A DNA stretch of 64,000 bases. Origin: an uncultured Muribaculaceae bacterium (GTDB lineage Bacteria; Bacteroidota; Bacteroidia; Bacteroidales; Muribaculaceae). The stretch covers positions 62,001 to 126,000 of the forward strand of contig CANQQE010000005.1 of NCBI GenBank assembly GCA_947625935.1. Reading direction: 5' to 3'. Of the stretch, positions 26,631 through 35,239 are shown one piece after another. Below the pieces are notes generated by a model that did no database searches, was not told the origin of the DNA, and saw only the letters and a list, made by a program, of their open reading frames with translations. Positions within the stretch are counted from its first letter, which is position 1; each line of letters begins with the position of its first letter. A program made the translations under genes and the position numbers.

Positions 26631-28094
26631 TCACCACATATCATTCTCTTTCTTCGACATGGCGGCGATTTCGTCGGCTATCTCCTCGGAGGATAGCTTG
26701 ATGTAGTCCATGAAGGTCTTTTGTGTCTTGTGACCACTGACGTGCATCATCTGGAGGATGGTGTACTTGTGGCTGAGATACATATTGGTGATGCCAGTGC
26801 GTCGGGCGGTGTGACTTGTCACGCAGTCATAGCGAGGCACGATAACATTGCCGTTGAGGTCTGTCTCAGGCTCTTTCTTCTTCTTTATCAATGCCTCCTT
26901 CTGTTTCATTGTGAGCTTGGTAGGCACTTTCTCTTTCAATGACGGCAACTGCTCCGACAAGTCTTTCAGAATATCTTTGATGTAGCGGTTAAGCACCTGT
27001 TCGTTGGCTTTCGGTATATTATAGCCATATTTCTCGCAGATGGTGATAAGGTTCTCGTTAAGAATGGGGATTGTCACCTCGGTCTTAGTCTTTTGCTGAA
27101 CAAGTCGGATTATGCGTGTTCCCTTGCGGGTGGTCTCAAAGTTGTCGGCATTGAGATTGTTGTAATCACTCACGCGCTGGCAGGTATAGCAGCCAATGAG
27201 AAAAACATCGCGGATATGTTCTTTCTTCCCGGTCAGCGGCATTTCATAGAGGGCTTGCAGCTCCTCCTCGGTGAGATAGATTTCGACTGCCTTGTCGCGG
27301 TCTTCAATCTTCTTCTTGACAATTAGTGCCGCTGCACGTTGGTTATCGTGTACGCCGTCAATGAAGGCGGCGTTGATAAGAGCCTTAAGATTTGTAAGAT
27401 GTTTGTTGACCACTTTCGCCATATAGCCGTGCTTCTGCAAATAATTTATGTAACGTGACACAAACGCGCGGTCGATGTCTGCCCATCCGAATTTGTGCAA
27501 TGGGTCGAAGCCTTCATAAACACCGATAAAACTTTTCCACGCCTTGCAGGTGCCGGGTGCATAGTCATCACTGCCGATTTTTCGCGCCCCGCTCCTGATG
27601 TCATCGACAAATTGAATGAGAAACGGCCAGATAAGACGGTTCTTCTCATCCTCGATACGTTTCTTTTCCTCGGCTTTCTTGCGGGCTTTTTCTTTTGCCG
27701 TCTCCCGTTTGGCGATAGCCTTTCGCTCGGCTTCGGCAGCTTCCTCCATCGCCCGGCGTTCAGCATCAACCTTTTCCGGCTCGGAAATGTAACGCACATC
27801 CATGTCGAGTGCTTCACGGTCAAAGTTCACCTTTGCAAGATGAGCCTTAACAATGCCTTCAATCTGCGTCAGCTTGGCGTGAAGTTGATAGTTCTTCTTC
27901 TGATGTGCCAGCCATGCGCGGGGAGATGCCGTAGCCTTCTGCCAGTCGGCAACCTCGACCTGAAGCATGGTCGAAACCAGCACATCAATCTTACGGGTAT
28001 GGATACGAATAAACAGAGTTGCGGTCTCTTTCCCCATGTCCTTGTTTCGGATGTGGAATGGGGTTAATTTCTTTGGAGAGGGTGTTGTTGCCAT
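26631..28094 (-). CDS. Tyrosine recombinase / integrase of the mobile element
   Basis: The start is taken at ATG 28094 (MATTPSPKKLTPFHIR) rather than 28142, since the promoter and leader fit and the N-terminus is that of Bacteroidales phage-integrase-like proteins. The product is 487 residues: an N-terminal arm-binding region, a Lys/Glu-rich coiled coil (about 105-150), a SAM-like core-binding domain, and the catalytic domain from about 280. Catalytic residues are R307 (CQRVSDY), H428 and R431 (HTARR), H455 (SGHK) and Y464 (FMDYIKLS), so it should be active. It sits at the right end, 107 nt from module B, and would recombine the end modules or the tRNA-Phe site. Confidence 0.95.
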   Translation of the reverse strand: MATTPSPKKLTPFHIRNKDMGKETATLFIRIHTRKIDVLVSTMLQVEVADWQKATASPRAWLAHQKKNYQLHAKLTQIEGIVKAHLAKVNFDREALDMDVRYISEPEKVDAERRAMEEAAEAERKAIAKRETAKEKARKKAEEKKRIEDEKNRLIWPFLIQFVDDIRSGARKIGSDDYAPGTCKAWKSFIGVYEGFDPLHKFGWADIDRAFVSRYINYLQKHGYMAKVVNKHLTNLKALINAAFIDGVHDNQRAAALIVKKKIEDRDKAVEIYLTEEELQALYEMPLTGKKEHIRDVFLIGCYTCQRVSDYNNLNADNFETTRKGTRIIRLVQQKTKTEVTIPILNENLITICEKYGYNIPKANEQVLNRYIKDILKDLSEQLPSLKEKVPTKLTMKQKEALIKKKKEPETDLNGNVIVPRYDCVTSHTARRTGITNMYLSHKYTILQMMHVSGHKTQKTFMDYIKLSSEEIADEIAAMSKKENDMW

Positions 28095-28161
28095 ATTTTT
28101 TCTGAATAAAAAGTTTGAATGGTAGCGTTCACAGTTATTCACAGTCAGCCACTTTGGTTCT

Positions 28162-28195
28162 GCAAATATAACAACCCAAACCGCATTTTGTCAAG
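28162..28195 (-). promoter_or_regulatory. Integrase promoter
   Basis: On the minus strand TTGACA (28195-28190), 20 bp, then TATATTTG (28169-28162) matches TAnnTTTG. It abuts module B, so integrase binding at the attachment region could repress its own gene. Confidence 0.5.
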
Positions 28196-28200
28196 TCGGG

Positions 28201-28454
28201 TCACCACAAAAGTCACCACGCACCACTTAATCTATTGATATAAAGAAACTTACATGTGTCATGATGTACACATATCCATATGCGACGACATCTAATATGC
28301 TGATATTCAGAGATTGATTCATGGCCATTCATCATCGCTCACTACCGTTCAACTCCCCCAAATCGTATCAATACACCAAACTTTAACAGACTTTAACTAT
28401 GTTGCAGCCTCAAAAATGTGGTGACCTCAGTCCAAAATCTCTTCGGGTCACCAC
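28201..28454 (+). repeat. Right end module (module B), putative attachment junction
   Basis: This is the direct repeat of 13214-13466. The first 21 bp are identical, the conserved blocks keep the same spacing, and TTCA-like tetramers lie 10 bp apart at 28318, 28328, 28338 (CTCA) and 28348. It ends with the inverted pair GTGGTGACC (28418) and GGTCACCAC (28446). It marks the boundary between the 15-kb element and the next unit. The remaining sequence to 28572 is AT-rich, includes TTACTTTG at 28529-28536, and holds no gene. Confidence 0.6.
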
Positions 28455-28572
28455 GTATTTTTTTAAACACAACACAATATTTGCTCAATATAACTGATTT
28501 TTTAACATTTCATTTTCGTCGATTTTGATTACTTTGCGTCTTATCAGGTAGAAGCATTAATAACAGGACGGT

Positions 28573-29073
28573 ATGTTAAAGAAGACCCGGCACAAAATCA
28601 TCAGCAAGATAATCGAGGATAATCTCGACTATCTTGTGCGTTTTGCGTATTATCGGATTGGCAACCATGATGAGGCTGAAGATCTTGTATACGATGCCGT
28701 TCTGAAATTTCTGGAGAGGGATACAGACAACATTAAACCGGAAAGCGTGAGACTCTACCTTTTCAAGATTGTCCATAATCTGTGTCAGGATTATGCCCGG
28801 TCAAGCAAACGGGACATCATGCATATAGAAGATTATGATATAGAGGACACACCCGATGATATACTTGACATGGAGGATGCGGACAGGATAAATGCCAGTC
28901 TTGACAGCCTTCCCTCGCGTGAGGCCGACATCATACGCATGAATGTAGTTGACGGTCTGTCGTTTGTAGAAATCAGCAGTATTCTATCCATTCCTCAGTC
29001 AACTGCCAAATCCAGATATAAATCGGGAATGGATAAACTTAGGAACATGTACATTAACCCTAAAAATTCATAG
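28573..29073 (+). CDS. ECF-type RNA polymerase sigma factor
   Basis: A 166-residue sigma-70 family protein of the extracytoplasmic-function group. Region 2 (residues about 15-80) contains DYLVRFAYYRIGNHDEAEDLVYDAV, the -10 binding helix pattern. Region 4 (about 110-160) has LPSREADIIRMNVVDGLSFVEI with its -35 recognition helix. It redirects polymerase to a small regulon, probably its own operon. It begins a three-gene plus-strand unit: the membrane protein starts 1 nt after its stop. Its position directly behind module B marks it as the cargo of a second, related element. Confidence 0.92.
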   Translation: MLKKTRHKIISKIIEDNLDYLVRFAYYRIGNHDEAEDLVYDAVLKFLERDTDNIKPESVRLYLFKIVHNLCQDYARSSKRDIMHIEDYDIEDTPDDILDMEDADRINASLDSLPSREADIIRMNVVDGLSFVEISSILSIPQSTAKSRYKSGMDKLRNMYINPKNS

Positions 29074-29074
29074 T

Positions 29075-30229
29075 ATGGATGATTACAAAGAAATAAAGGA
29101 GTTGTTGAAGCCTCGCCGAGACATAAAGGCTTCTGACGAATTGCGCCTAAAAGTCATCCGTGCTGTGGAACAGAAGAATAAAAAACGGATGGTACGCAAT
29201 TGGGTTTTCGGCGGAATTAGCCTAAGCGCGGTAGCAGCAGTTTTGTTGCTTGTGTTAGTGCCTTCCGGGATGTCAGCCAAGGAAATTCTCGCCGAGGCAA
29301 TAAACGCACTCGGTGGCACCGATGACATTGAAATGACTGTGGAAGTCAGGACTCTACCTGTGGAGAATTTCAGATATATAGACGTAAATGAGGATTTTGT
29401 AACACATCACATCTACATTGCCGATTCCGATTCTCTTCTGAGATGGAGAATTGACAAGGGCGAGCGTGTAGCGACAGGAAACGGCACCGACATCTATACA
29501 TGGATGCCCGCGCTCAAATTAGGTTTGCACCTCCCGGAGTCTGAAGAAGAAAAGGTTTTGGGATATATGGCAACCTTACTCACCCCCCGGAAGATACTGG
29601 AGACAGAACTTGATAATTACATCGACGGCAAAGGAGGTAAATATACGGTAAATAAAAATGGTGACGATATAATTCTTACTGTTCATGCCATGCCGCAAGG
29701 AAATTTTGATAATCCTTACCTGCTGAACTCATCTATCGCCGAATCCGAAAATATCCGAAGATATGTGATTGATGCTGAATCAAAAAGGCTTAAAAGTGCC
29801 ACAGTAAGTGTAATCGCGGGCAGTCGGGAAATTCCGGTGCTGAAAATCACATCTATAAATTATGGGTTGCATAGGAACGATATATGCCGCCTCGCCGATG
29901 GCATCCGTTATGTAGAGACAGAACACGGCCCTGTCGGTTTGAAAGGTCTCAGTGCGGAGGAAGCGGCCACGACCATACTTAATGCCTTCACAGACTGGAA
30001 TGAAGCGATTCTCGACAAAGTAATGATGAGGGAAGTATCAGATGTGACATACAAGGAAAAATTCAGTGGTTCAAGGCTGATCTCGATAGGACATTCCTTC
30101 ACCTCAGGGACAGGAAATTCAATTTTCGTTCCTTATACGCTTGAACTCAAAGACGGAACCGTGCAAAGGCACAACATTGCCTTGCAGAAAACCGATTCCG
30201 GAGGATGGATTGTCGTCGGAGGTCTTTAA
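29075..30229 (+). CDS. Putative membrane-anchored anti-sigma / LolA-like protein
   Basis: A 384-residue protein. A cytoplasmic N-terminal 42 residues (DYKEIKELLKPRRDIKASDELRL form) precede one membrane helix (about residues 43-66, VFGGISLSAVAAVLLLVLVP). The large extracytoplasmic part has alternating beta strands resembling a LolA/LppX-like half-barrel up to about 260, followed by an NTF2-like end. The short cytosolic segment next to an ECF sigma gene fits an anti-sigma factor, although it is shorter than zinc-binding anti-sigmas and has no Cys/His motif. It is inferred to sense an envelope signal and hold the sigma factor. Confidence 0.55.
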   Translation: MDDYKEIKELLKPRRDIKASDELRLKVIRAVEQKNKKRMVRNWVFGGISLSAVAAVLLLVLVPSGMSAKEILAEAINALGGTDDIEMTVEVRTLPVENFRYIDVNEDFVTHHIYIADSDSLLRWRIDKGERVATGNGTDIYTWMPALKLGLHLPESEEEKVLGYMATLLTPRKILETELDNYIDGKGGKYTVNKNGDDIILTVHAMPQGNFDNPYLLNSSIAESENIRRYVIDAESKRLKSATVSVIAGSREIPVLKITSINYGLHRNDICRLADGIRYVETEHGPVGLKGLSAEEAATTILNAFTDWNEAILDKVMMREVSDVTYKEKFSGSRLISIGHSFTSGTGNSIFVPYTLELKDGTVQRHNIALQKTDSGGWIVVGGL

Positions 30230-30257
30230 CGAAATAATAATCAAAAAACATAATCTA

Positions 30258-32573
30258 ATGTCATTAAGAAATTTAATGGCAGGGCTATTGCTCTGCCTGA
30301 TAGCCAACACTCTCTTTGCTGAGGTGAGAACCTACAAAGGCAACGTTAAGGATGATTCCGGCAATCCTCTGGAGTTTGTCAATGTGACACTCCAGAACCT
30401 AAATGATTCAACTCTGAGTGACGGGGCTGTTACTGATGCTGAAGGAAAATTCTCAGTTAGAGGATACGGCAATTCCGTGTTCCTGAAAGTCTCGGCAATG
30501 GGCTTTGAGGACAGGATTATAAATAATCCGACTCCCAACTTAGGTGATATTTCCCTTGCTCCCGCTTCATACATGCTTGGCGAAGTAGTAGTCAAAGGTT
30601 CACGTCCTATGGCAAAACTAAAAGGAGACGGGGTACAGATTCCTGTATCCGGAACATATCTCGCCAACACCGGAACCGCCCTTGAAGTGCTCGGTAAATT
30701 GCCTTTCGTTACCAAAAATGGCTCTGCTATTGAGGTGCTTGGAAAAGGGACACCCCTTATTTATGTAAATGGAAGACAAGTAAGGGACATGTCGGAGCTT
30801 GACCAACTTGCCTCCACGCAGGTTAAAAACGTAGATGTCATAACCAATCCTGGAGCTCGTTATGCTTCTACTGTCAATTCTGTAATCAGAATAACCACTG
30901 TTGCGCCTGTCGGGGAAGGATTTTCTTTCAACGACCGCACAACCGTAGGTTACAAACATTATGCCTATCTCTTCGAGCAGGTCAATTTCAACTGGCGCAA
31001 GAAGGGTTTTGACCTTTTCGGAATGTTGAATTACGAGAATTATCGTGAACGACAGGGGTTTTCCAATACAACGCTCCAATATCTCAAATCCGGCATAGTT
31101 AAACAGAACAGCTCCGGAAGAGATTTTGCAAAATACCCGGTCTATCAAGGGAAAATAGGCCTGAACTACAATGTCTCGTCGCACAGTTTCGGTTTTTATT
31201 ATGATTTTTCTTTCAGACCCTCTACGTCGAAAGGGAATTCTTTGACGGACCGCTACATCAACAATGATTTTTCCGAGACTCTTGAGAATCTTTCAGATAT
31301 ATCCCGCCATAACCGGCAACATCTTCTCAGTGCATATTATACCGGAGAAATTGGAAAGTGGCACTTGTCGGCCAATCTTGATGCGATGTGGAAGATAAAC
31401 GACAGGCATAACGCAGAGACAGAGATTTCGACTATAAATCAGGAACGTGATTTTACGACGTTAAATGATGTCAGGAACCGACTGTTTGCCGGTAACATCA
31501 CGGCATCTTTCCCTGTATGGAAAGGCGACATCAGGTTCGGCACGGAAATTACTAATATTCACCGTACAGACAAATACAGCGGCAATGCCGATTTTATAAG
31601 CGACAATGACATCAGTATCAGCGAGACTACCACAGCTCTATTTGCCGAGACCGAACAGACCTTCGGGGTTGTCACTGCGAGCGCGGGACTTCGCTGGGAA
31701 TACACTGATTCCCGATACTGGCAGTTTGAGCGGCTCAGCGAGGACCAAAGCCGCAGATACCATAACATATCTCCGTCGGCTTCCTTGTCATTCCCGATAG
31801 GCAAGGTAAATACCCGTCTGTCATATATGAGAAAAACATCCCGTCCTGCTTTTGAACAGCTTAGTTCTGCAATAAAGTATATTGACAGATATACTTATGA
31901 GTCCGGCAATCCCGGTCTGAAACCGATATATCGTGATTATGTCTCGGCATCCGCTTCATGGAAAGATCTTGTCATCGAATTGGAATATTATTCGACTAAA
32001 AATTATTTTATGTGGCAGACTTCAGAGTATCCGGGTAATAGTGATGTAACCTTGCTGACTATGGTAAACATGCCCCGATTCAATTCTTATGGAGCATATC
32101 TCAACTGGTCTCCCACGTTCTTTGGCTGTTGGCATCCCTCATTAATGGCCGGAATCCAAGGACAGGATTTCAAGATTAACCATGCGGGCAAGATAATGAA
32201 ACTGAACAGACCTTTAGGAACTTTCAGATTCGACAACGCCATACATCTTCCCTGGGACATTTGGCTGAACGTGGATTTCTCGGCAAGGACTTCCGGAAAC
32301 GGAGACAATTACTATCTGAAACCATATTGGCAATGTAATCTGGGGCTTTATAAATCCTTTGCCAACGACAGATGGAGCGTGAAGTTGCAACTCAACGATG
32401 TTTTCGATACATGGAGACAGGATATAATTTCTTATGATGCCCTGAGTAGCATATCTGCAAAAAAGATATACGATACACGTGACCTGTCAGTCACAATCAG
32501 GTATAATTTCAATTCCGCACGCTCTCGCTATAAGGGACGCGGCGCGGGCAATACGGATAAAAACAGATTCTGA
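30258..32573 (+). CDS. TonB-dependent-receptor-like outer-membrane beta-barrel protein
   Basis: The start is set at ATG 30258, where a signal peptide begins (MSLRNLMAGLLLCLIANTLFA). The upstream in-frame ATG would overlap the previous gene by about 90 nt. The product is 771 residues. It has a carboxypeptidase-regulatory-like domain (about 22-100, VKDDSGNPLEFVNVTLQNL), a degenerate plug (about 105-205, VEVLGK... IYVNGRQVRDMSELDQL) and an outer-membrane barrel (OMP_b-brl_3 type) to the end. There is no SusD-like partner, so a protein, metal or signal ligand is as likely as a glycan. With the sigma and anti-sigma-like genes it resembles an envelope-signalling unit. Confidence 0.85.
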   Translation: MSLRNLMAGLLLCLIANTLFAEVRTYKGNVKDDSGNPLEFVNVTLQNLNDSTLSDGAVTDAEGKFSVRGYGNSVFLKVSAMGFEDRIINNPTPNLGDISLAPASYMLGEVVVKGSRPMAKLKGDGVQIPVSGTYLANTGTALEVLGKLPFVTKNGSAIEVLGKGTPLIYVNGRQVRDMSELDQLASTQVKNVDVITNPGARYASTVNSVIRITTVAPVGEGFSFNDRTTVGYKHYAYLFEQVNFNWRKKGFDLFGMLNYENYRERQGFSNTTLQYLKSGIVKQNSSGRDFAKYPVYQGKIGLNYNVSSHSFGFYYDFSFRPSTSKGNSLTDRYINNDFSETLENLSDISRHNRQHLLSAYYTGEIGKWHLSANLDAMWKINDRHNAETEISTINQERDFTTLNDVRNRLFAGNITASFPVWKGDIRFGTEITNIHRTDKYSGNADFISDNDISISETTTALFAETEQTFGVVTASAGLRWEYTDSRYWQFERLSEDQSRRYHNISPSASLSFPIGKVNTRLSYMRKTSRPAFEQLSSAIKYIDRYTYESGNPGLKPIYRDYVSASASWKDLVIELEYYSTKNYFMWQTSEYPGNSDVTLLTMVNMPRFNSYGAYLNWSPTFFGCWHPSLMAGIQGQDFKINHAGKIMKLNRPLGTFRFDNAIHLPWDIWLNVDFSARTSGNGDNYYLKPYWQCNLGLYKSFANDRWSVKLQLNDVFDTWRQDIISYDALSSISAKKIYDTRDLSVTIRYNFNSARSRYKGRGAGNTDKNRF

Positions 32574-32634
32574 AAACGGAAATTCATGCAAGGAAAGGCC
32601 CCCGGCAGTGATGTCGGGCATTTAAAAGAGGAAT

Positions 32635-32668
32635 GCCACCGAAAGAGGCTTTTGCTTCTCTCGGTGGC
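32635..32668. terminator. Second copy of the element terminator
   Basis: GCCACCGA pairs with TCGGTGGC, and the loop and flanks (GAGGCT-TTTGCTTCTC) nearly match 18849-18882. It lies between the barrel gene and a relaxase relic, the same place it occupies in the first element. Confidence 0.65.
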
Positions 32669-32676
32669 GTTGTTGG

Positions 32677-32841
32677 TTAGTGGAGTTTCGGGCCTTTGCG
32701 GATTTGCTTGGCTTTCTGCTCGTTCTTGAAGCGGCGTTTTGCTTCCTCGAAGCTCATGCCGGGGTGCATTTCAAGGAAGTGTTTGAAGCAATTCGGCAAT
32801 GGCGGTATGATTATAGGCTCAGTCTGCAGTGGCTTAGGCTG
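32677..32841 (-). pseudogene. Relic of a relaxase C-terminus
   Basis: On the minus strand 54 codons end in TAA at 32677. Translation gives a Pro-rich stretch, then CFKHFLEMHPGMSFEEAKRR and a basic tail. This parallels the relaxase tail at the same place after the terminator in the first element (EEFKRFRRSHPTLTNQEAM). An in-frame TGA sits directly upstream and the rest of the gene is gone; module-C sequence follows immediately. It is the stump of a second element's mobilization gene. Confidence 0.6.
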
Positions 32842-32844
32842 TCA

Positions 32845-32912
32845 AAATATTCCCCCCGGGTCGACACATTTAATCGTTAAAGTCCCATGGAAATTCCGTA
32901 ACTTTGTGGTCA
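32845..32912 (+). repeat. Module C: half copy of the end module with promoter
   Basis: It aligns with 13443-13511: CAAAAT, GGGTC (32858), a TTAA-CGTTAAA block and CGTAACTTTGTGGTC, with 41 bp between GGGTC and the TAACTTTG -7 box (32899-32906) in both copies. The part holding the core and TTCA arms is missing. The promoter would drive the DJ-1 and TfoX genes. No gene is seen between 32913 and 32980. Confidence 0.6.
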
Positions 32913-32980
32913 GACGGGCATATGTCGGTCAACGATATTTATTAATCCGCTTCCCGCACTTTTGAGCAAGACAATAAATT

Positions 32981-33592
32981 ATGAGCAACGAAATCCTATA
33001 TATCCTCCTTCCTGATTATGCTGAGCATGAGGTTGTGTATCTCGCACAGGCAATCGCCTCCGATGAGTATGCGCTGAAAGAAAACCCCAAATACGTCAAC
33101 AAGATTGTCGCTCCGACAATGGAGCCGATCAAGTCTATAGGCGGCTTCCGAACATTGCCCGACTATTCGTTTGACACGATGCCCGATGATTATGCGGCGT
33201 TGGTGCTGATTGGCGGTTTCGGGTGGAGTTCGCCTGTCGCAGAGCAGGTTGTGCCGATAGTCCGAAAAGCCATAGAAGAAGGCAAAACAGTCGGTGCTAT
33301 CTGCAATGCTGCCTCATGGATGGCAAGACACGGCTTTCTCAATGCCGTGAAGCATACCGGAAACGGATTGGAGCAACTGAAAATCTGGGGCGGCGAGAAC
33401 TATATCAATCCCGACGGATATATCCATGCCCAGGCTGTCAGCGATAATAACATAGTGACTGCAAACGGTTCGGCCACGCTTGAATTTGCAAAGGAGTTGC
33501 TCACATTGCTTGATAATGATACTCCCGAACGAATCGAAATGTACTATCAGTTCAACAAGCAGGGATTCTGCGCATTATTCCCCCTTAATTAA
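32981..33592 (+). CDS. DJ-1/PfpI-family protein
   Basis: A 203-residue protein with the flavodoxin-like DJ-1/PfpI fold. It begins EILYILLPDYAEHEVVYLAQ, and the nucleophile elbow is VGAICNAASWMARHGFL with Cys near residue 109. The Glu in the PDYAEHE region may be the usual Cys partner. Members act as glyoxalases, chaperones or proteases, and the family name does not fix which. It is the first gene behind the module-C promoter, with the TfoX-like gene 3 nt after its stop. Confidence 0.85.
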   Translation: MSNEILYILLPDYAEHEVVYLAQAIASDEYALKENPKYVNKIVAPTMEPIKSIGGFRTLPDYSFDTMPDDYAALVLIGGFGWSSPVAEQVVPIVRKAIEEGKTVGAICNAASWMARHGFLNAVKHTGNGLEQLKIWGGENYINPDGYIHAQAVSDNNIVTANGSATLEFAKELLTLLDNDTPERIEMYYQFNKQGFCALFPLN

Positions 33593-33595
33593 AGA

Positions 33596-33928
33596 ATGCC
33601 TTGTACTGCCGATTTCATTGAGTTTGTCTGCGATGCACTTGCCCCCTTGGGTGAGGTTCGTGCCCGCAAGATGATGGGAGATTATGTTATTTATCTGAAT
33701 GACAAATGTGTGATAACCGCTTGCGACAATATGGCATTTGTCAAAAAACTGCCATGTATCGCAGATTTAATGACTGATGCGGAAACCGGTTATGCTTACA
33801 AAGGCGCAAAAGAGAGTTATATCCTCGACTTCCGCGACCTGCATAAAACATTAAAGGTTATATCGACTTTGTGGGGCGTCCACATACCCGCTGGAATATC
33901 AGGCGTCGGTGTACTGCACCGCACTTGA
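33596..33928 (+). CDS. TfoX N-terminal-domain protein with altered C-terminus
   Basis: A 110-residue protein. Residues 1-90 match the TfoX/Sxy N-terminal domain (FIEFVCDALAPLGEVRARKMMGDY, then VFVKK-like AFVKKLPCIADLM and GAKESYILDF). Stand-alone proteins of this type are common and are not proven competence regulators. The expected Pro-Lys-rich end is replaced by GVHIPAGISGVGVLHRT, and an unrelated frame opens at the same point. The 3' end has therefore probably been swapped by a deletion or recombination near 33875. Confidence 0.65.
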   Translation: MPCTADFIEFVCDALAPLGEVRARKMMGDYVIYLNDKCVITACDNMAFVKKLPCIADLMTDAETGYAYKGAKESYILDFRDLHKTLKVISTLWGVHIPAGISGVGVLHRT

Positions 33929-33983
33929 GACCATCACCTCACATCTGAAAAAGAAATATGGGGTGAAGAATCAGGCTTCATAA
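33885..33983 (+). pseudogene. C-terminal coding relic after the TfoX-like gene
   Basis: In the +1 frame relative to the TfoX-like gene, 32 codons read YPLEYQASVY then TITSHLKKKYGV and stop at 33983. A further codon-like run ending near 34104 (LLKEAGFNSYILNNPV) follows in another frame. Both look like ends of lost genes. The 33929-34121 gap holds nothing else I can name. It is probably the right edge of the island. Confidence 0.35.
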
Positions 33984-34121
33984 ATTGTGCTGCATACTGC
34001 TGTTGAAAGAGGCCGGATTTAACAGCTATATATTGAATAATCCCGTACTGTATGGGTTTAAGGAAGATTGCGATGCGAAATGTCCGCTTGTGATTGCTTT
34101 GTAGACTATAAGCGTTCGGAG

Positions 34122-34793
34122 TCAGGCAGGGAATAAGGCGTCCATCGCTTTGTCGAGTCGCTCTATGGGGTGCGAATAATGATTGCCCGGCACGCTTTGA
34201 AACTCTGTCTTGATTCCGGCTTTGTCAAGCATGGTGATGATTTCTTGCGTGTCGCGCGCTACCGATTCAAAGGCTTTTACTTTTGATTTAGCTTCGCTGT
34301 CGCCGAGCAGGAAATAGGCTTTGCCTGATTTTGCAGGAATCTCGCGGCCTCTTATCCAGTCGACAAAACCTTCATACCAGAATGAACCCGACAGCGAGGC
34401 GATGTTGACGAATGTGTCACACAGCATCCATTGCCACAGGGCGAACAGTCCCGACATTGACACACCGACAAGTGTGCGTTCACAATTAGCGTCCGCGCCA
34501 ATCGCGGTTTCAATCCGCGGCATTACACGCTGTCGGAGCAAATCGAGAAATTCATCTGATTCCCCCTTGAAATCGGGGCTCCCGATCGGGACTCCTTTCG
34601 CTGGCCATGGGCTGAAAACGTTCTGCCAGTCCATCCCGGTTATCACGACGATAGCCGTGCCGTGTGTTTTTGCAGCCGGTTCTACCCATGAGGCCAAGGT
34701 GTCCATCGGGTATAGTATGTAGACTATCGCATTCGGGCGTTCCGACGCGGCGCAAAGGCAATGCAGCCCTTCTATATCAATTGTTTGAGTCAT
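34122..34793 (-). CDS. Alpha/beta-hydrolase, IroE/Fes-like putative esterase
   Basis: A 223-residue cytoplasmic alpha/beta-hydrolase. The nucleophile motif is LVGVSMSGLFALW with Ser112 in a G-x-S-x-S-G variant. The acid is probably Asp in LLGDSEAK, and the base His is in GNHYSHP near the C-terminus. It resembles esterases of the IroE/Fes or YbbA type, which cleave siderophore or peptide esters. The start overlaps the GNAT gene by 17 nt. With an adenylating enzyme and a GNAT in the same operon, a small amino-acid-derived metabolite is suggested, but no product can be named. Confidence 0.7.
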   Translation of the reverse strand: MTQTIDIEGLHCLCAASERPNAIVYILYPMDTLASWVEPAAKTHGTAIVVITGMDWQNVFSPWPAKGVPIGSPDFKGESDEFLDLLRQRVMPRIETAIGADANCERTLVGVSMSGLFALWQWMLCDTFVNIASLSGSFWYEGFVDWIRGREIPAKSGKAYFLLGDSEAKSKVKAFESVARDTQEIITMLDKAGIKTEFQSVPGNHYSHPIERLDKAMDALFPA

Positions 34794-35235
34794 AATATTT
34801 CATCATGTCGGGCATCGTTTTGAAGCCCAATGAATGGTATATCTGTTTTCCGGCTACGGTCGATTCAAGATAGATTTTGCCGCAGTCGCGGCGACGGGCC
34901 TCATCTACCAGACGGAGCGTGATTTGATGTCCTATACCTTTGCCCCTGAACGCTTCGCGCACATATATGTTCATCAGATAGGCGCATCGCCCCGTGGGGT
35001 TGTCGGGTGAGGGAAGCTCGTCGTAGAGACACACGCCGCCGCATCCGCATTCCACACCATCGCATTCCGCCACAAACGCTATGTGGGATCCGTCGGCCAT
35101 ATGCGTTCGGTAGTATTGCCTGTTGGCGACCAACAATCGCTTGTCGGGGATTATGCCAAACACGTTGGCCAGCACTTCGGCGCGCCAGCGCATAAGTGTC
35201 GGTATGGCAGTGATCTGTTTAAGTGTCGCGGTCAT
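34777..35235 (-). CDS. GNAT-family N-acetyltransferase
   Basis: A 152-residue single GNAT domain. I use ATG 35235, which starts 4 nt after the adenylation-enzyme stop; GTG 35247 is possible but less likely. The acetyl-CoA loop is REAFRGKGIGHQITL, preceded by YLMNIYVREAFRG (beta-4) and followed by LESTVAGKQIYHSLGFK (beta-5 with the usual Y). The N-terminal part (LKQITAIPTLMRWRAEVL) is a pattern common in GNATs of Bacteroides. The acceptor is unknown. It is the middle gene of a three-gene operon. Confidence 0.82.
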   Translation of the reverse strand: MTATLKQITAIPTLMRWRAEVLANVFGIIPDKRLLVANRQYYRTHMADGSHIAFVAECDGVECGCGGVCLYDELPSPDNPTGRCAYLMNIYVREAFRGKGIGHQITLRLVDEARRRDCGKIYLESTVAGKQIYHSLGFKTMPDMMKYYDSNN

Positions 35236-35239
35236 ACTC

